NCBI GenBank assembly: GCA_964612565.1
Contig: CAZTDP010000015.1
Location: 1-13,873, forward strand
DNA length: 13,873 bases
Direction of reading: 5' to 3'
From: CAZTDP01 sp964612565
GTDB lineage: Bacteria; Patescibacteriota; WWE3; UBA101185; UBA10185
The notes under the pieces were generated by a model, which was not told the origin of the DNA, did no database searches, and saw only the letters and a list, made by a program, of their open reading frames with translations. Position numbers and translations under genes: made by a program. This document shows, one piece after another, positions 12,191 to 13,873 of the stretch. Within the stretch, counting starts at the first letter, position 1; each line of letters starts with the position of its first letter.

Positions 12191-12997
12191 TTAAGAAGAA
12201 GCCGAAGAATAGTTCCTTAGTGAGATTATCCAACCAATCTTTTCAAGTATCAAGAAAACTAATGTGGTCGGAAGAACAACAAGCAGCATTTTAGGCGCAC
12301 TTGATTTTCCTAAAATTATCGAAACGCTCATCTGAGCAGCAATTAAGGTGGGAATAATGTTTACAAACAATGTTCTTAACTTGCCGGTAAAGGCTTCAAG
12401 GGGGATATTTGCAGTGTTCTCCAGCGTTCCCGAAATTTGAAATATTTGAGAGCTTTGACCCACAAAGAAAACAGGTAATGCAAACAAAAATCTAAAGCAA
12501 TGCCATGCTATTTGGCCACTAATAAAAACCACCATACCAAAAACAACTTTATCCCAGGATGTTTGTATAGAATCCCAATTAATAAGAAGGGAGATTAAGA
12601 TCAAGTTTGGCAAGCCGTCCTTAAGTCTATTAACTAAGTTAATATCCCTGAATGTTATAAAGAAAAGGGAGGGAAGGGGCTTAGAAAGTATCAGATCTAA
12701 CTCGCCGGATCGGACACTATCGTTCAAGGACACAATATTGTTGAGGCTCCATGTATACTGCGTGTAAAAATTAAGCTGGCTAAACAGAATTAAAAAAATT
12801 ATTTCGTTCTCGGTGTATCCGGCAAACAAGGTTACGTTTGAATAAATTATTTTAATAAAGAGAAGTAGAGTTAAAGTGTAGAATGACGTTGAGGCCACAC
12901 TTGCCCAGTTTTCAAAAAAGTAAGCTGTTTGAATACGATACGAGTTAACAATATTCGCCTTAAGTAGAACAAACCGATATTTTATCTCATCAAACAT
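12191..12997 (-). CDS. ABC-2 family (DUF990-like) permease, second subunit, 268 aa
   Basis: A hydrophobic permease with about six predicted helices. An amphipathic N-terminus (MFDEIKYRFVLLKANIVNSY) is followed by helices around YFFENWASVASTSFYTLTL, then IFLILFSQLNFYTQY. The VRSGELDLILSKPLPSLFFI segment is characteristic of the ABC-2_2 (formerly DUF990) family: a cytoplasmic loop that reads SG-x-hD-hL-h-KP, followed by more helices and a C-terminal helix VVLPTTLVFLILEKIGWII. I chose ATG 12997, 1 nt after the stop of the upstream permease (TAA-T-ATG). The frame is open further upstream, with ATG 13015 (MGWVFNMFDE) as an alternative that would overlap that gene. It likely forms a heterodimer with the 260-aa permease. 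Confidence 0.87.
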   Translation of the reverse strand: MFDEIKYRFVLLKANIVNSYRIQTAYFFENWASVASTSFYTLTLLLFIKIIYSNVTLFAGYTENEIIFLILFSQLNFYTQYTWSLNNIVSLNDSVRSGELDLILSKPLPSLFFITFRDINLVNRLKDGLPNLILISLLINWDSIQTSWDKVVFGMVVFISGQIAWHCFRFLFALPVFFVGQSSQIFQISGTLENTANIPLEAFTGKLRTLFVNIIPTLIAAQMSVSIILGKSSAPKMLLVVLPTTLVFLILEKIGWIISLRNYSSASS

Positions 12998-12998
12998 A

Positions 12999-13781
12999 TT
13001 AAATACCCACCCCATCGTAATTCTTAAGCGCTTTTTTCCAGCAAATATTAGAAGTAACAATTAAAATAATTGCCCAAAAAAGAGAAAGGCCTAATTTTAA
13101 AAAGGTTTCGCTGTTTAAACCCCCTTGCTGCAATATGGAAGTCGGAAAATACGAAAGAACAGGAAACGGTGTAAATGCCGTGAAAGTTCTAATTGCGGAA
13201 GGAAAATATGAAAGCGGGATTAATGCCCCCGACAACACCCTACTTATGTGCGAGTACGTGTTTTTTATGCTCCCGGCTTCAGGAGAATAAAACCCAACAG
13301 TAGCAAGAAATATATTTATGCCGACACCGGCTGTAGTAGTAAGAACTAAAGATATTGGAAAAAGTATAAATACAATCGGATCGGTGGGTGGAAGTAAATA
13401 AATTCCAGCGGCAAGTGTTACAAATGAGTAAACCGAAACAGATGTCCTGCCACCTGTATATGAGGCAAATAAAAACCTCAAAATGTTGACAGGCTTTACA
13501 AGGTAATTAGAAAAAGTTCCGTATTGAATCATTTTTTGAATTACTCTTCCAAAACGCCCATCTGTGGTAAATGTAAGATCCTGAACTGCCTCTGAGACAA
13601 GAAAATACGCCACTATACTTTTAAACGTAAAAATATCAGGATTGGATGTCGAAACTACATACCAAAAGAATATTAAAAACCCAAGGCTGAGGATTTTTCT
13701 TGTAATGAATGCAAATATTTCGATGGGATAAGCAAACTCCTCGAGCAAGCCAAATTTAAAAGCCTCGGCATAGATTTTCAC
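12999..13781 (-). CDS. ABC-2 family (DUF990-like) permease, first subunit, 260 aa
   Basis: The first gene of the three-gene exporter operon. It has an amphipathic start (MKIYAEAFKFGLLEEFAYPI), then about six helices: FAFITRKILSLGFLIFFWYVV; IVAYFLVSEAVQDL; the loop GRFGRVIQKMIQYGTFSNYL followed by VKPVN (the family's G-x-h-x-x-x-h-x-KP loop); SVYSFVTLAAGIYLL; FILFPISLVLTTTAGVGI; and a C-terminal helix LGLSLFWAIILIVTSNICW. It pairs with the next permease and with the ATPase. The start is GTG 13781 with a TAGAAT box 6 nt upstream and no SD, so the operon appears leaderless. The KP loops in both permeases support common descent of the two subunits. Confidence 0.88.
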   Translation of the reverse strand: MKIYAEAFKFGLLEEFAYPIEIFAFITRKILSLGFLIFFWYVVSTSNPDIFTFKSIVAYFLVSEAVQDLTFTTDGRFGRVIQKMIQYGTFSNYLVKPVNILRFLFASYTGGRTSVSVYSFVTLAAGIYLLPPTDPIVFILFPISLVLTTTAGVGINIFLATVGFYSPEAGSIKNTYSHISRVLSGALIPLSYFPSAIRTFTAFTPFPVLSYFPTSILQQGGLNSETFLKLGLSLFWAIILIVTSNICWKKALKNYDGVGI

Positions 13782-13787
13782 AAACTA

Positions 13788-13793
13788 ATTCTA
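13788..13793 (-). promoter_or_regulatory. Leaderless -10 box (TAGAAT) of the ABC-2 operon
   Basis: On the minus strand TAGAAT is followed by TAGTTT (6 nt) and the GTG at 13781. No SD and no convincing -35. Confidence 0.45.
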
Positions 13794-13819
13794 CATTAAA
13801 AGGCTTTGCGGGCCTAAGG

Positions 13820-13873
13820 CTACTCAAATCCCGCTAAAAAAGCCATAAGAGCAAGCCCGGCAATAAAAAGCAC
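13820..13873 (-). CDS. C-terminal end of a gene entering from the right edge (partial)
   Basis: Seventeen codons and a TAG on the minus strand, open to the window edge: VLFIAGLALMAFLAGFE. The stretch is hydrophobic and would suit a final membrane helix or a signal-type segment. It is on the same strand as the ABC-2 operon and ends 38 nt before its start codon. Too short to assign a family. Confidence 0.35.
   Translation of the reverse strand: MLFIAGLALMAFLAGFE

Noticed and set aside
1..13873. CRISPR arrays, insertion sequences or a recoded genetic code
   Set aside because: No regularly spaced repeats, no transposase motifs, and TGA is used as stop in the zinc-ribbon, tmk and deoxyribosyltransferase-like genes.

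Overview
The window (about 13.9 kb, clearly AT-rich, standard code with TGA, TAA and TAG all used as stops) looks like a piece of a Candidate Phyla Radiation (Patescibacteria) chromosome. The reasons are a DUF5652 two-helix protein, a CPR-style thymidylate kinase, a RhuM-Fic protein, an orphan MacB-type permease, short gene-dense units on both strands, and many genes with no ribosome binding site. Use of TGA as stop argues against the lineages that recode UGA to glycine (Gracilibacteria, Absconditabacteria). I cannot place it more finely than 'probably Microgenomates or a WWE3-like group' from the sequence alone.

Layout. 0.1-1.3 kb: an unknown soluble protein (-), a short ORF remnant, and DUF5652 (+). 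1.3-3.8 kb: an SDR oxidoreductase (-), a broken EamA/DMT transporter (+) and a RhuM-Fic gene split by an in-frame amber codon (+). 3.8-6.0 kb: a PIG-L/LmbE deacetylase (+), a zinc-ribbon membrane protein (-), thymidylate kinase (-) and an unknown 90-aa protein with its own full promoter, SD and terminator (-). 6.1-8.6 kb: a MacB-type ABC permease overlapping a TsaC/YrdC tRNA-modification enzyme, which runs without a stop into a signal-anchored protein of unknown function (+). 8.6-9.4 kb: a non-coding stretch with a hairpin, tRNA-Pro(UGG) with terminator, a second copy of the tRNA 3' end 159 bp downstream, and a frameshifted nucleoside 2-deoxyribosyltransferase-like gene. 9.4-11.1 kb: a double-length ThyX (-). 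11.2-13.8 kb: a three-gene ABC-2 exporter operon (-), then the C-terminal end of another gene entering from the right edge.

Functional themes. Three genes touch thymidylate or deoxynucleoside metabolism: tmk, thyX and the broken deoxyribosyltransferase. Two are exporters: the MacB-like permease, whose ATPase is not in the window, and the complete ABC-2 set. Several genes are damaged in ways typical of neutral decay or of assembly error: the DMT transporter, RhuM-Fic and the deoxyribosyltransferase.

The most striking pattern is regulatory. At least seven start codons are preceded, 6 or 7 nt away, by a TANNNT -10 hexamer (TAAAAT, TATAAT, TATCAT, TAAACT, TAGAAT, TATTCT) and lack a Shine-Dalgarno. 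This suggests widespread leaderless transcription. Two other genes (thyX and the 90-aa protein) have strong AAGGAG-type sites. One leaderless box lies inside the TsaC fusion, exactly in front of the Met that begins the second protein. The double ThyX is also unusual: its N half keeps the second part of the ThyX signature and its C half keeps the RHR part.
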